A DNA stretch of 64,000 bases, taken from the NCBI RefSeq assembly GCF_030915505.1, contig NZ_CP133265.1, forward strand, positions 3,996,001 through 4,060,000, written 5' to 3'. This document shows, piece by piece, positions 7,864-16,408 of the stretch (positions are counted from its first letter, which is position 1; each line of letters opens with the position of its first letter). A program made the position numbers and the translations under genes. Below the pieces are notes generated by a model. It worked only from the letters and a program-made list of their open reading frames with translations, ran no database searches and was not told where the DNA came from. This stretch comes from Neobacillus sp. OS1-2 (GTDB lineage: Bacteria > Bacillota > Bacilli > Bacillales > Cytobacillaceae).

Positions 7864-8799
7864 ATGCCAAGTTTTCAAAGTTATTTTTTTGAAAAAGCAA
7901 TAAAGCTTTCGGTGAAGAGGACATTGCGGAAGGGTGTAAAGGGAAAGGGGATGGATGAAAAGCGGCAAATGCTTGATGCTGCCGCAAGGAGACTGGGAAA
8001 GCTCCCCAAGAACTGTCAGGTTACACCACTGGAAATCGAGGGATTGTACGCCGAGTGGATTACTTCCGGACTCAACAGCCAATTGGCGGATAAGGTCATT
8101 TTATATTTACACGGTGGTGGTTATGCGCTTTGTTCAGCCAATACTCATCGGCCGCTTGCGGCAAGAATTGGCAAGGCAGCTGGCGTGAAGGTGTTGTTCC
8201 CGGAGTATCGTCTTGCCCCGGAACATCCATTCCCGGCTGCCATTGAAGATGCCGTTACCGTGTATCGCTGGCTGCTGCATCAGGGTTACGATCCAGCAAA
8301 TATTATATTTGCCGGTGATTCCGCGGGTGGAGGGTTATCGATTGCAACGGCCTTGGTGTTACGGGATCAGAACGAGCCGCTGCCGGCTGCGATTGTATTG
8401 CTCTCACCGTGGGTGGATTTAACCAGCAGTGGGGAAAGCTATCGGAAAAATGAAGGGCTTGATCCCTATTTAAGTTTGAAAGCGGTTAGGGAAGCTGTCC
8501 ATATGTATGCCGGAAAAGAAGCCCCTGACCACCCGCTTATTTCACCTGTTTACGCTGACCTTTCAGGATTGCCGCCCTTGTTCATCCAGGCTGGCAACCA
8601 TGAAATTTTGCAAAGTGATGCTGAAACACTGGCAGCTCAGGCCAGGAAAGCAGGTGTCCCAGTCAGGATGAAAATTTGGCAGGGAATGTGGCATGTTTGG
8701 CAAATTGGCGGGGATGCCTTACCTGAAGCCAAGAAAGCAATTTGGGAAATCGGGAATTTTGTTCGGAACACCTTTGAAAAGGGAAGGTCTGGAAGCTGA
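7864..8799 (+). CDS. Alpha/beta hydrolase, HSL (family IV) esterase type
   Basis: A 311-residue esterase/lipase-like protein. The oxyanion-hole motif HGGG at residues 83-86, the nucleophile Ser153 in GDSAGGG and His277 in GMWHVWQ identify the hormone-sensitive-lipase branch. The catalytic acid position reads GNHEIL around residue 245, so Glu247 or a nearby Asp must serve. EYRLAPEHPFPAA is a conserved family signature. The best match in type is the small-ester or lactone hydrolase group; the substrate cannot be told. A TATAAT box lies at 7819-7824. The gene converges with the PhoD-like gene. Confidence 0.88.
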   Translation: MPSFQSYFFEKAIKLSVKRTLRKGVKGKGMDEKRQMLDAAARRLGKLPKNCQVTPLEIEGLYAEWITSGLNSQLADKVILYLHGGGYALCSANTHRPLAARIGKAAGVKVLFPEYRLAPEHPFPAAIEDAVTVYRWLLHQGYDPANIIFAGDSAGGGLSIATALVLRDQNEPLPAAIVLLSPWVDLTSSGESYRKNEGLDPYLSLKAVREAVHMYAGKEAPDHPLISPVYADLSGLPPLFIQAGNHEILQSDAETLAAQARKAGVPVRMKIWQGMWHVWQIGGDALPEAKKAIWEIGNFVRNTFEKGRSGS

Positions 8800-8804
8800 C
8801 CTTC
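8783..8804 (+). terminator. Hairpin at the end of the alpha/beta hydrolase gene
   Basis: GAAGGTC and GACCTTC form a 7-bp stem across the stop codon between two converging genes. No clear T tract follows, so termination function is uncertain. Confidence 0.4.
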
Positions 8805-10878
8805 ACTTGAGTAAAATATGTTGGATGTCGTTATCCAAAATGGTAATGAGGCCGATATTATTATTGGTTTCGATGATGGATTCTTTTTTTAATCGTTGGT
8901 ATCGTAATTGATCCTTCCATAAATACGTGGCATCATGGACATTTTCTTTATCTAGATGGGTGATGGTATATGATGGGTCACACACACGGTAAATATCATT
9001 CTTTTTCCTACTGATAGAGTTTACATTAATAACCATTTTCATTAAGAGCCCCCAAACCCCACTGAAACTCATATTTTTTATCGGGCTGCTTGTAAATTGT
9101 TGTATCGGAAGCATTCCTCCATCTGAAAATGTGACAGTGGCTTTGACCGCCGAGGCGTAATGAACGTCACCAGAAAGAATGATGCATTGTGATGGGTTCC
9201 ACTTGGCAGTCTGTTGCAGAAAGTGTGTGAACCCTTCCCCGTTGTATTTCCATGCCTCGAAATCAAATGAGGTTTGCACTTCTACGCCAATAACTTGAAA
9301 CGGATAGACGTAATTGTGCAGAAAGGATTCAATTAACCCCATGCCATAAACAGGTGTGGCAGAAACGACGATGACGGGACTTCCAGCTTTCCAGTCGCTT
9401 TGTTGTAGCTTTTGGGTGATGCGCGCCCAGCTAATTTTGTTGATGAGCTGCGGGCAGCCTTCTGTTTCCTTCATGGTATGACCAAATTGCACCCGCTTTG
9501 GTTCGGAACGGTATTCCCGTTGTGTCCGAGTGTCAAGAAATACAGCTTTAGGATGTGTGGGAGCAATAAAATGCCAGGAACTGAAATTCCATAATTGCTG
9601 CAGCCAATTATCGTGTGTTGTGGAATGATGGGTTCCTTTTCTAAGGGTTCTATGATAGGACGCCATTGTTTCAATAAAATCAGCATCAAATGAATCAGGG
9701 TCATTCCCCCAGCCTTGGAACGCCCAATAGGCTGCGAGGCCATTTGCTGTCACATGGCTGCCTAATGGCGATCTGCGGACATTTCTTTTCCAATTACCTG
9801 TGATATTCCAATCATCGGTGACGTCATGGTCATCAAAGATCATGTAGGTTGGGATGTTCGCGAGCAGCCTTCGAACCTTATAAAGGGATTCATGAAAGGT
9901 GATGATGGCTTCCTGTTGATCGTGAAAACGCATTTTTAATTTCGTTCGTTCCGTTTTATGTTGTTTCTTAACCTTTTCTTCATTTGGAAAGGTAAAATGG
10001 AGCAGATTTTTCTCCAAAGCACCATCAAAGGATTCAAATAATTGATGGGCCTGCGCTGCTGCCCAAAGCTCGGGATTCCAGGACAATAAATACATGGCAG
10101 CAAATTCGCCAAATTCGATAAGATGGTTATGGGCATGGCCGGAGGTAAATTGGGCCAGGTTTTCCATGATAAATTGTCTACCATTGATTTGATAAAGAGT
10201 GGTTGTGAATGGTGTTTGTTTGAGGCGACTTTCCAGTTGGTGCAACGGTTCCCTTTGCCCAATTAATTCATGGCTGAGGGTTGAAATAGCTAGAATAAGG
10301 GGATCGGCAACATCATCGGCATAGATTTGATCGCCCATTAGAAAGAGGGAATCTGGTCGCTTCCAAGTTGTTTCATATTCCTGGGCCAGAATGGCATCTG
10401 CGCGTAAAAGAGTATCTTCTCCTTCACCATGGAGTTTTCGGCAGGAACCATAGAGAATATTGCTCGGACTGTTCCCACTTTTTATTTGAAAGGTGGGGTA
10501 TTTTAGCTTTCCGTAAACGATGGACTGCTGATGATCCGGGGAAAGTAAGTGGAGGCTTTGGAAATCATGCTGTACTGAACTGGTTGTAAATTGCAGGTTA
10601 TACCCAATTAACGTATCCGTTGGAAAATCTCCGTTCAAGGGGACAACCTTTATTAGGTGGATAAATAGCTGTTTTCCGACTCTTACTGTTTGAGGTTCAC
10701 TACTGGTACTCAGTAGTTGATAATCAAATTTCTTGTTGCTGCTCGTTTTCGTGACTTGATAAAAGGCTGCCTCAATAGCGCATTTCCCGCTAGTAGCAAT
10801 CCAAATAAACACCCTTCCAGGCTCAACCCGTCGAACAATCGGCCCAGAGAGAATAAAGGGAAACTCTATTAAACCCAT
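8803..10878 (-). CDS. PhoD-like alkaline phosphatase/phosphodiesterase
   Basis: A 691-residue protein with the PhoD metallophosphatase core. GSCRKL, LMGDQIYADD, IFDDHDVTDDWN and LSGDVHYASA supply the Fe/Ca-type metal ligands. An N-terminal beta-sandwich region (GPIVRRVEPGRVFIWIAT) matches the PhoD N domain. Unlike secreted PhoD it has no twin-arginine signal peptide, so it is probably cytoplasmic. A longer frame from 10941 exists, but its first codons are made by the repeat at 10924-10942. The ATG at 10878 has GAGGTGG at ideal distance and was chosen. Substrate unknown. Confidence 0.85.
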   Translation of the reverse strand: MGLIEFPFILSGPIVRRVEPGRVFIWIATSGKCAIEAAFYQVTKTSSNKKFDYQLLSTSSEPQTVRVGKQLFIHLIKVVPLNGDFPTDTLIGYNLQFTTSSVQHDFQSLHLLSPDHQQSIVYGKLKYPTFQIKSGNSPSNILYGSCRKLHGEGEDTLLRADAILAQEYETTWKRPDSLFLMGDQIYADDVADPLILAISTLSHELIGQREPLHQLESRLKQTPFTTTLYQINGRQFIMENLAQFTSGHAHNHLIEFGEFAAMYLLSWNPELWAAAQAHQLFESFDGALEKNLLHFTFPNEEKVKKQHKTERTKLKMRFHDQQEAIITFHESLYKVRRLLANIPTYMIFDDHDVTDDWNITGNWKRNVRRSPLGSHVTANGLAAYWAFQGWGNDPDSFDADFIETMASYHRTLRKGTHHSTTHDNWLQQLWNFSSWHFIAPTHPKAVFLDTRTQREYRSEPKRVQFGHTMKETEGCPQLINKISWARITQKLQQSDWKAGSPVIVVSATPVYGMGLIESFLHNYVYPFQVIGVEVQTSFDFEAWKYNGEGFTHFLQQTAKWNPSQCIILSGDVHYASAVKATVTFSDGGMLPIQQFTSSPIKNMSFSGVWGLLMKMVINVNSISRKKNDIYRVCDPSYTITHLDKENVHDATYLWKDQLRYQRLKKESIIETNNNIGLITILDNDIQHILLK

Positions 10879-10923
10879 GAACACCACCTCGCTTTTCCTC
10901 ATTTCTACATTGTATTCCTTGCA

Positions 10924-10942
10924 AATGGTGCCTGACACCATT
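10924..10942 (-). repeat. Dispersed stem-loop repeat, copy 1
   Basis: AATGGTGCCTGACACCATT is the reverse complement of the form AATGGTGTCAGGCACCATT found elsewhere in the window. It forms a 7-bp stem with a five-base loop, upstream of the PhoD-like gene. Confidence 0.85.
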
Positions 10943-11076
10943 AATAAGCTGTGGAGCTTTTAAATGATGCAAAGGATGGAAATGGTGTAAGAAACTGTTT
11001 ATTTGTAATAATATTGCCAATATTAACGCAGTTGCTGTTTGTTATGGGATTTATAATGGAGTAAAGGAAGGGGGAA

Positions 11077-11577
11077 TTGGACGTGAATAGTTTAATTGTT
11101 TATTGCTCATCCCATGGGACTACTGAAAAAGCGGTTGGATTATTATGCGAGAATCTTGAGGGAGGCGTTTTATCAGTCGATTTAAAAAGGGAGAAAACGC
11201 TGTTTGATCTAAAGGATTTTGATCGGGTCATCATTGGCGGCTCGATTCACGCCGGGCAGATTCAAAGGAAAATAAAAAAGTTTATCCAAACACATCATGA
11301 TGAGCTCTTAGAGAAGGAAGTAGGTCTTTTTCTGGTTTGCATGCGTGATGGTGAGACAGCCATTGAACAGTTTAATCATGCCTTTCCCCAGGATTTGCGT
11401 AAGAATTCCGTTGCAATGGGCCTGTTCGGCGGAGAATTTATCGTGTCTAAAATGAACTTTTTTGAAAGACAAGTAGTGAAAAAGGTAGACGGGGTCATGT
11501 CCGACCAAACAAAATTGGATATAGAAGCCATTATGGAGTTTGCTTCTCGCTTGAATCATGTCAAAAGCTTTGTTTAG
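11077..11577 (+). CDS. Flavodoxin-domain protein (HemG-like)
   Basis: A 166-residue flavodoxin-fold protein. The phosphate loop YCSSHGTTEKA at residues 9-19 and RVIIGGSIHAGQIQ near residue 49 bind FMN, as in the menaquinone-dependent protoporphyrinogen IX dehydrogenase HemG and related flavodoxins. The protein has no membrane segment. Start is TTG at 11077 or GTG at 11083; AAGGAAGGGGG lies directly upstream and fits either. It is a single gene followed by a terminator. Whether it acts in heme synthesis or as a general electron carrier cannot be told from sequence. Confidence 0.8.
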   Translation: MDVNSLIVYCSSHGTTEKAVGLLCENLEGGVLSVDLKREKTLFDLKDFDRVIIGGSIHAGQIQRKIKKFIQTHHDELLEKEVGLFLVCMRDGETAIEQFNHAFPQDLRKNSVAMGLFGGEFIVSKMNFFERQVVKKVDGVMSDQTKLDIEAIMEFASRLNHVKSFV

Positions 11578-11632
11578 GTGTCGATCTGGTGAGATAATAG
11601 GCGAGGATTTTAAGGAACTCATTTCCACAATC

Positions 11633-11665
11633 AACGTTTCTGCTTTGGCAGGAGCGTTTTTATTT
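11633..11665 (+). terminator. Terminator after the flavodoxin gene
   Basis: AACGTTTCTGC pairs with GCAGGAGCGTT (11 bp with G-T pairs) around a TTTG loop, followed by TTTTATTTTTTAT. Confidence 0.75.
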
Positions 11666-11799
11666 TTTATAAAGCGGCAGTAAATGATGCACTACTTCCA
11701 TTGCTCTTTATCATTATCAGGGATTTTGATTATAAATTTTATGATGTTAGCCCATAATGGAAAAGGTCTTATATAACTACAACATGAAAGAGGTTTCAC

Positions 11800-12828
11800 A
11801 TGAAGATTTGGTTTAATCGATGGTTTACCACGGTTTCGCATTATATAGACATGATTCGTGACAACGAGGACCAGCGAAAATTTATCATTTATGGAACGCA
11901 TCCAAATAAAGATGCATTGTATTTACAAAATTGTGATTTCGCCTATGTCGAGCCGGATATTTCCGGGAATGACTATATCGAATTTTGCCTGGACTTTTGC
12001 AGAAAGCACCAGATCAATATTTTTATCCCTCGGAAAGAAAATGTGTTGATATCGAAACGGCTGGCAGATTTCAGTGCAATGGGTGTGAACGTTCTCGTTT
12101 GTCCTGATGCTGTCCTAATGGAAACGATGGACAATAAAGCCGCCGCCTATCAAACCCTTGCAAATGGGAAGCCGATCTTTTCCATCCCCGATTATTATGT
12201 GGTAAATAATAGTGAGGATTTTAAAAAGGCTTATGCTTCACTTAAGGAAAAAGGGCATGAAGTTTGTTTCAAACCCGTTATTGGTGAGGGGGCAAATGGT
12301 TTTCGGGTAATTAAGGACAAAATTGAATCCATTCCCCAGCTATTCCAACAGGGGATTGGCTATCGAATTCCGTATAACTATGCCTGTGAGATCTTAAGTC
12401 AACAGGAAACGTTTCCCGATTTAATGGTGCTCGAGTATTTAGAGGGCAGGGAATATAGTATCGACTGCGTTTCTTCAGAGGATGAATTATTTGCAGCGAT
12501 TCCCCGAATGAAGGGGGACGGCAGGGTTAGGGAGCTGGTGGAAAGTCTTGAACTCATCCAACTCGCCCACAGATTCCATCAGGAGTATAAATTGCCCTAT
12601 ATATTCAATATCCAGGTGAAATATAACAACGGTGTGCCGAAGCTGCTTGAAATCAATCCGCGCATGAGCGGTGGGATGCATGTTAGCTGTCTTTCTGGCA
12701 TAAACCTGCCGTATCTGGCAATAAAAATATTATTGGGTGAAGAAGTGGGTAGGCAGCAGCCGCGATTTGGCATTCGCGCTAGTCATATTGAAAAAGAAAT
12801 GATTTTAAAGTATGGAGATATTAGTTAA
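11800..12828 (+). CDS. ATP-grasp domain protein
   Basis: A 342-residue stand-alone ATP-grasp enzyme. The first ~110 residues form a pre-ATP-grasp Rossmann-like domain. The nucleotide-binding core has CFKPVIGEGANGFRVI near residue 158 and DLMVLEYLEGREYSIDC near residue 207. The metal site is in LLEINPRMSGGMHVSC near residue 286. Such enzymes join a carboxylate to an amine or thiol through an acyl phosphate. No peptide or amino-acid partner gene is adjacent. A TerD gene lies 760 bases downstream, and ATP-grasp enzymes are recurrent companions of Ter proteins, but here a GIY-YIG gene in the opposite direction separates them. Substrate unknown. Confidence 0.82.
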   Translation: MKIWFNRWFTTVSHYIDMIRDNEDQRKFIIYGTHPNKDALYLQNCDFAYVEPDISGNDYIEFCLDFCRKHQINIFIPRKENVLISKRLADFSAMGVNVLVCPDAVLMETMDNKAAAYQTLANGKPIFSIPDYYVVNNSEDFKKAYASLKEKGHEVCFKPVIGEGANGFRVIKDKIESIPQLFQQGIGYRIPYNYACEILSQQETFPDLMVLEYLEGREYSIDCVSSEDELFAAIPRMKGDGRVRELVESLELIQLAHRFHQEYKLPYIFNIQVKYNNGVPKLLEINPRMSGGMHVSCLSGINLPYLAIKILLGEEVGRQQPRFGIRASHIEKEMILKYGDIS

Positions 12829-12836
12829 TAAAGTAA

Positions 12837-12874
12837 AAAAGAGCGAGTTTTCATCGATTGAAAACTGCTCTTTT
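12837..12874 (+). terminator. Bidirectional terminator
   Basis: AAAAGAGC-AGTTTTCA pairs with TGAAAAC-GCTCTTTT around TCGAT with one mismatch. A-rich and T-rich flanks serve the ATP-grasp gene and the converging GIY-YIG gene. Confidence 0.85.
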
Positions 12875-12883
12875 CCTTATACC

Positions 12884-13258
12884 TTATTTATAGAAGACTT
12901 TGTCGATATTATATTTAGCCTGAAGGGTATTTATAATGTAGGTTTCATAGATTTCTCTTTCCATCGGCTCATCTACCACGATTACCGCAATTTTATTGAC
13001 CTCATCGCGATGGGCTTTGATGGGAGAAACGGTATCTTCAAAATGGCGCTTCACGCGTGGTCTCAATTTCCTAGCTTTGCCGACAAAAAGTAAATCGTCA
13101 TTGGCATTGAAAAATAAGATAATTCCGCCTTTATCCCGAGGAATTCTATTGTAATCGGTAAAACCGTATACACTGCTTAGTACGGATTCAACTGGTTCCC
13201 CTACTTGTCTCTTTTTCGTAATCACAACATCTGGATTTGGTATTTCAATTTTTATCAT
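12884..13258 (-). CDS. GIY-YIG family protein
   Basis: A 124-residue protein whose residues 42-115 form a GIY-YIG nuclease-like domain. GGIILFFNANDDLLFVGKARKLRPRVKRHF parallels the N-terminal domain of UvrC, with the strand pair, the VGKA segment and the conserved Arg. A later Glu in PMEREIYETYIINTLQAKYN matches the metal-binding Glu. The first motif is GII rather than GIY. It is not attached to UvrC domains. Bacillus homologues are annotated as nucleotide excision repair endonucleases without experimental proof. It converges with the ATP-grasp gene. Confidence 0.8.
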   Translation of the reverse strand: MIKIEIPNPDVVITKKRQVGEPVESVLSSVYGFTDYNRIPRDKGGIILFFNANDDLLFVGKARKLRPRVKRHFEDTVSPIKAHRDEVNKIAVIVVDEPMEREIYETYIINTLQAKYNIDKVFYK

Positions 13259-13584
13259 AAAAAGAATCGCTCCTTGCTTAAAATAAACGGCTGATCCCGT
13301 TTTGCTAACAGTTCATTATAGCATAGGTTGCCAATTTGGGTTAATACTCATAATTTGCCCAAATTTTGCAGTTCAAAACCTGACTAAATAAGGTTATATC
13401 GTATTTTAATCTTTAAAATGGTGGCAAATTAAGTCTAGCTTTTGTACAATTAAGGAAGGTATTGGAACTTTTGGGTTTCAAAACAGCAACTCACGTGAAT
13501 TTTACAGGGTATGAGTGTACGATGGTAGTAGCTATCTATTATTTGGATAGTAAGAATAATTAAAAGATAGGGAAGGGTGTTAAT
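13259..13584. other. Intergenic region between divergent GIY-YIG and terD genes
   Basis: 326 bases with no gene. An extended -10 box (TGCTATAAT read leftward, near 13315-13325) probably serves the GIY-YIG gene. The rest is AT-rich and should hold the terD promoter, but I could not fix a convincing SigB or ECF-type pair by eye. Confidence 0.5.
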
Positions 13585-14166
13585 ATGGCAATTTCATTAT
13601 CTAAAGGTCAAAAGGTAGACTTAACGAAAACAAATCCCGGGTTATCCAAAGTAGTGGTTGGACTTGGTTGGGATACGAATCGTTATGACGGCGGGAGCGA
13701 TTTTGATTTGGATGCCAGCATTTTTCTATTGAATGCCAGCGGAAAGTGTGAATCGGAAAAAGATTTTGTTTTCTATAACCAGCTTGAGGGCGGAAATGGT
13801 TCCGTAGTACATACAGGTGATAACCGTACGGGTGAAGGCGACGGTGACGATGAGCAAGTGAAAGTTAATTTGTCCGCGGTTCCTGCGCAAGTGGAGAGAA
13901 TTTCATTTGTGATTACCATTCATGATGGAGAGGCTCGTGGTCAGAACTTTGGACAGGTATCCAATGCCTTCTGCCGGATTGTTAATGAAGAAACAAATCA
14001 AGAAATCATTCGGTACGATCTTGGAGAGGATTTCTCCATCGAAACAGCCATCATCGTTGGTGAGCTATATCGCCATAACGGCGAATGGAAATTCTCAGCC
14101 GTCGGCTCCGGCTACCAAGGCGGGCTCGGCCGCATTGCTACAGACTTTGGGCTTAACGTAGGCTAA
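13585..14166 (+). CDS. terD: TerD family stress protein
   Basis: A 193-residue TerD-domain protein with the calcium-binding acidic loops DFDLDASIFLLN near residue 34 and EGDGDDEQVKVNL near residue 87, and the closing GLGRIATDFGLNVG. TerD-like proteins (YceD/YceE in B. subtilis) are associated with tellurite resistance and envelope or general stress. Most Bacillus genomes carry terD paralogues in tandem with a TerC protein and an ATP-grasp enzyme; here only one is present, closed by its own terminator. AGGGAAGGGTG precedes the ATG. Confidence 0.93.
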   Translation: MAISLSKGQKVDLTKTNPGLSKVVVGLGWDTNRYDGGSDFDLDASIFLLNASGKCESEKDFVFYNQLEGGNGSVVHTGDNRTGEGDGDDEQVKVNLSAVPAQVERISFVITIHDGEARGQNFGQVSNAFCRIVNEETNQEIIRYDLGEDFSIETAIIVGELYRHNGEWKFSAVGSGYQGGLGRIATDFGLNVG

Positions 14167-14176
14167 ACAAGAAAAG

Positions 14177-14199
14177 CACAAGCGCCCTGGAGCTAGACA
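14177..14199 (-). repeat. Collapsed copy of the 147-bp Bacillaceae repeat
   Basis: Read leftward, TGTCTAGCTCCAGGGCGCTTG joins the AGCTCCAG left end of the repeat at 53437-53583 to its CAGGGCGCTTG right end. It looks like an internally deleted copy in reverse orientation. Confidence 0.6.
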
Positions 14200-14202
14200 A
14201 TA

Positions 14203-14245
14203 AAAAGGACAAAGGGGATTCAATCTGGATTCCCTTTGTCCTTTT
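14203..14245 (+). terminator. Terminator of terD
   Basis: AAAAGGACAAAGGG and CCCTTTGTCCTTTT form a 14-bp perfect stem, able to terminate in both directions. Confidence 0.85.
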
Positions 14246-14274
14246 ATCGTATTATTATAGTAGTAGTACAGTTT

Positions 14275-14291
14275 ATGGTGTCAGGCACCAT
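14275..14291 (+). repeat. Dispersed stem-loop repeat, copy 2
   Basis: ATGGTGTCAGGCACCAT lies in the 5' region of the small membrane-protein gene, ending two bases before its ribosome site. Confidence 0.85.
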
Positions 14292-14304
14292 TGAGGTGAA
14301 GTTT

Positions 14305-14700
14305 ATGAAGTATTTAGTTAAGTCGCAGGTTGTGTCTATTTTGATGGCGTTTTTTTGGATGATTTGTTTAGCTGTTTTAGCTTTTTTAGATCAGCCGAGT
14401 CGAGCGTTGCAGTACATAAATGTATTTGTTTACGGATTTGCTATTTTATTTGCAGTCATTGGTTTTCTGTTAACGAAATATTTTCTCGGGCGGAATTGGT
14501 TTGCGGTTCCACTCGTTCTAATTCCCTATTTTTTACTCTATCAACCTGTATTTCAGAGATCCCTGGTAAGCATCGCGAATGACCGTTACGGTGGAATGAT
14601 CAAATTCTTGGCACAGTCAATAGGGGCGACATATCTCCTTGCTGCGATCTTCGGGTTAGGTCTGGCAATTTTGTTCACTCGACCACAGATAAAGGGGTGA
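14305..14700 (+). CDS. Hypothetical four-helix membrane protein
   Basis: A 131-residue protein with four hydrophobic segments at about residues 8-28, 38-58, 68-88 and 105-125. The ATG at 14305 has GAGGTGAAG immediately upstream; a longer frame from 14236 would run through the repeat and is not favoured. No family is recognised. Its stop lies seven bases before the response-regulator start, so the two genes are very probably co-transcribed and perhaps functionally linked, for example as a sensor-side partner, although it has no kinase domain. Confidence 0.7.
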   Translation: MKYLVKSQVVSILMAFFWMICLAVLAFLDQPSRALQYINVFVYGFAILFAVIGFLLTKYFLGRNWFAVPLVLIPYFLLYQPVFQRSLVSIANDRYGGMIKFLAQSIGATYLLAAIFGLGLAILFTRPQIKG

Positions 14701-14707
14701 CAGCAAT

Positions 14708-16222
14708 ATGGAAGGTAAATGGCTGATTGCTGATCGCGATTTGAATGAGCGGGAAGGGTTAAAGTGGTTATTAAAAACATCTTCCATTCCGGTCTCGGCT
14801 ATTTTTTTAGCGGCAAACTATCAAGATTTTATTGTTCGGTTTGAAAAGGAATCCCCTGATATTGTTCTTTTGGAGCTCGACATGATTAGCAAAGAGGAAT
14901 GGTCTGGCTTTCGTGACCTGATGCGCATTTATGATCCAATCCTCCTTCTTTCAAGTGCGGAAGCTACCTTTGAAAAGGCTCGCTTGGCAATCGATATGCA
15001 AGCATTAGATTTAATGATAAAACCTTTTTCTGCAACAAAGGTAAAATTGGCCTTCCAAAAAGCATCCAGAAGATTAAGCACCAAAATTCAGACCACGGGC
15101 TTCCACCTTTCGCCATCACATAAAGATATTTCTTATGAAGGATTATTCCTTTCACAGCAGGGAGCAACAACAGACCAGGTTAAAATAGCGGCATTTCAGA
15201 CTGAAAGTGTTGAAATGGTCCCGACGCTCTATTCTTTTATTACCGAATATCCATTTATAGACAGCCACGGCATTTTCGCGCTAAGCGATATGGTGGTGCT
15301 TTTATTCAAGGAAACGTGTAGTAACATGACGGAGCAATGCCAAAAAGCAATGAGAAAGTGGGAGGAAGAGTACTCCGATCCATTGGCAATTGTTGTACAT
15401 AAAGGGAACTCCTCGGCGATAAGCCTTAATCAGAAATACCTGCAAACGAGGAAAATGCTGGAATTCACCTATTATAAAGGCTACCGGCAAGTTGTTGAAT
15501 TAGAGTTTTCACCGGAATGGGGGCATATGGATCCTTTTTTAACACCACCTGAACAACGAGAATGGGTCGATATGCTAACAAACCTCAATATGGAAAAAAT
15601 AAAAAAGTGGCTCTATGCTGAATTTCTTCACTTATCTGATCCCTATCCGGATCCGGGATTAGTCCGAATCCGGTTAACGAGTATATTGGCACAAGTCAGA
15701 AGATTTATGAAAACCTGCCATCTCAATGACGATGTAAGTTATGAACAAGAATACCGAACTATTTTTAACTCGATTTTATATGATACGGTTCTGTATCGAA
15801 CAGTGCAAAACCTCATTTTATTTAGCCAAAAGATGTTTGTCGGTGCCGAAAGTAACATGCAAAACGTGAAACAGGATCCGATTGAAATGGGCCTATCGTA
15901 TATGAGGGCGAATTTTTCCAATAGTCGACTAAGACTCGAAGATGTTGCTCAATTTGTCGATCGCAATCCCTCCTATTTTAGTCATTTGCTCATTACGAAA
16001 ACCGGGTCAAGTTTTACCGAGGTGCTGGCCGGGATCCGAATGAAGGAAGCCAAACGATTATTAATCGAAACAAGAAAGCCAATTAAAGAGATTTCCATGT
16101 TAACGGGGTACCAAAATGCCAATTATTTTAGTCGAATGTTTAAGGAACTAACTGGAATGACCCCGAGGGAATTTCGCTTGCAAAAACCGGAATGGAATAA
16201 AAGTGGCAAGAGGACAGTTTAG
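14708..16222 (+). CDS. Response regulator with AraC-type DNA-binding domain (YesN-like)
   Basis: A 504-residue regulator. Residues 1-120 form a receiver-like domain (WLIADRD, then DIVLLELDM and a late KPFSATKVK). The usual phospho-Asp motif is altered to LELDM, so Asp57 or a non-phosphorylated mode is possible. The middle 280 residues are a linker domain of the YesN type. The C-terminal ~100 residues are two AraC helix-turn-helices (LEDVAQFVDRNPSYFSHLL and IKEISMLTGYQNANYFSRMFKELTGMTPREF). No histidine kinase is adjacent. It sits just upstream of hutUIG behind a terminator, so control of histidine utilisation is possible but unproven. Confidence 0.88.
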   Translation: MEGKWLIADRDLNEREGLKWLLKTSSIPVSAIFLAANYQDFIVRFEKESPDIVLLELDMISKEEWSGFRDLMRIYDPILLLSSAEATFEKARLAIDMQALDLMIKPFSATKVKLAFQKASRRLSTKIQTTGFHLSPSHKDISYEGLFLSQQGATTDQVKIAAFQTESVEMVPTLYSFITEYPFIDSHGIFALSDMVVLLFKETCSNMTEQCQKAMRKWEEEYSDPLAIVVHKGNSSAISLNQKYLQTRKMLEFTYYKGYRQVVELEFSPEWGHMDPFLTPPEQREWVDMLTNLNMEKIKKWLYAEFLHLSDPYPDPGLVRIRLTSILAQVRRFMKTCHLNDDVSYEQEYRTIFNSILYDTVLYRTVQNLILFSQKMFVGAESNMQNVKQDPIEMGLSYMRANFSNSRLRLEDVAQFVDRNPSYFSHLLITKTGSSFTEVLAGIRMKEAKRLLIETRKPIKEISMLTGYQNANYFSRMFKELTGMTPREFRLQKPEWNKSGKRTV

Positions 16223-16242
16223 TGTAACTGTTCTCTTTTTTC
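16208..16242 (+). terminator. Terminator after the AraC-type regulator
   Basis: AAGAGgACAGTT pairs with AACTGtTCTCTT around a six-base loop that includes the stop codon, followed by TTTTTTCT. Confidence 0.75.
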
Positions 16243-16408
16243 TAGGAAAAGTATCTTTTTATAAAAAAAGTATCACTTTAAAGAATAAAACTCTAAAAAA
16301 ATGAAGGGAAACCTGTGTATTTTATCCTTTATCTGTTTATTTATCCCTACTTTTCAGAAAATTATATTTTTATAATAAGAATATAATAAAAACTAAGGAG
16401 TGGTAAAA

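Noticed and set aside
7709..7903. 61-64-residue frame before the alpha/beta hydrolase
   Set aside because: Overlaps the hydrolase start in another frame and contains its likely promoter; composition not convincing.
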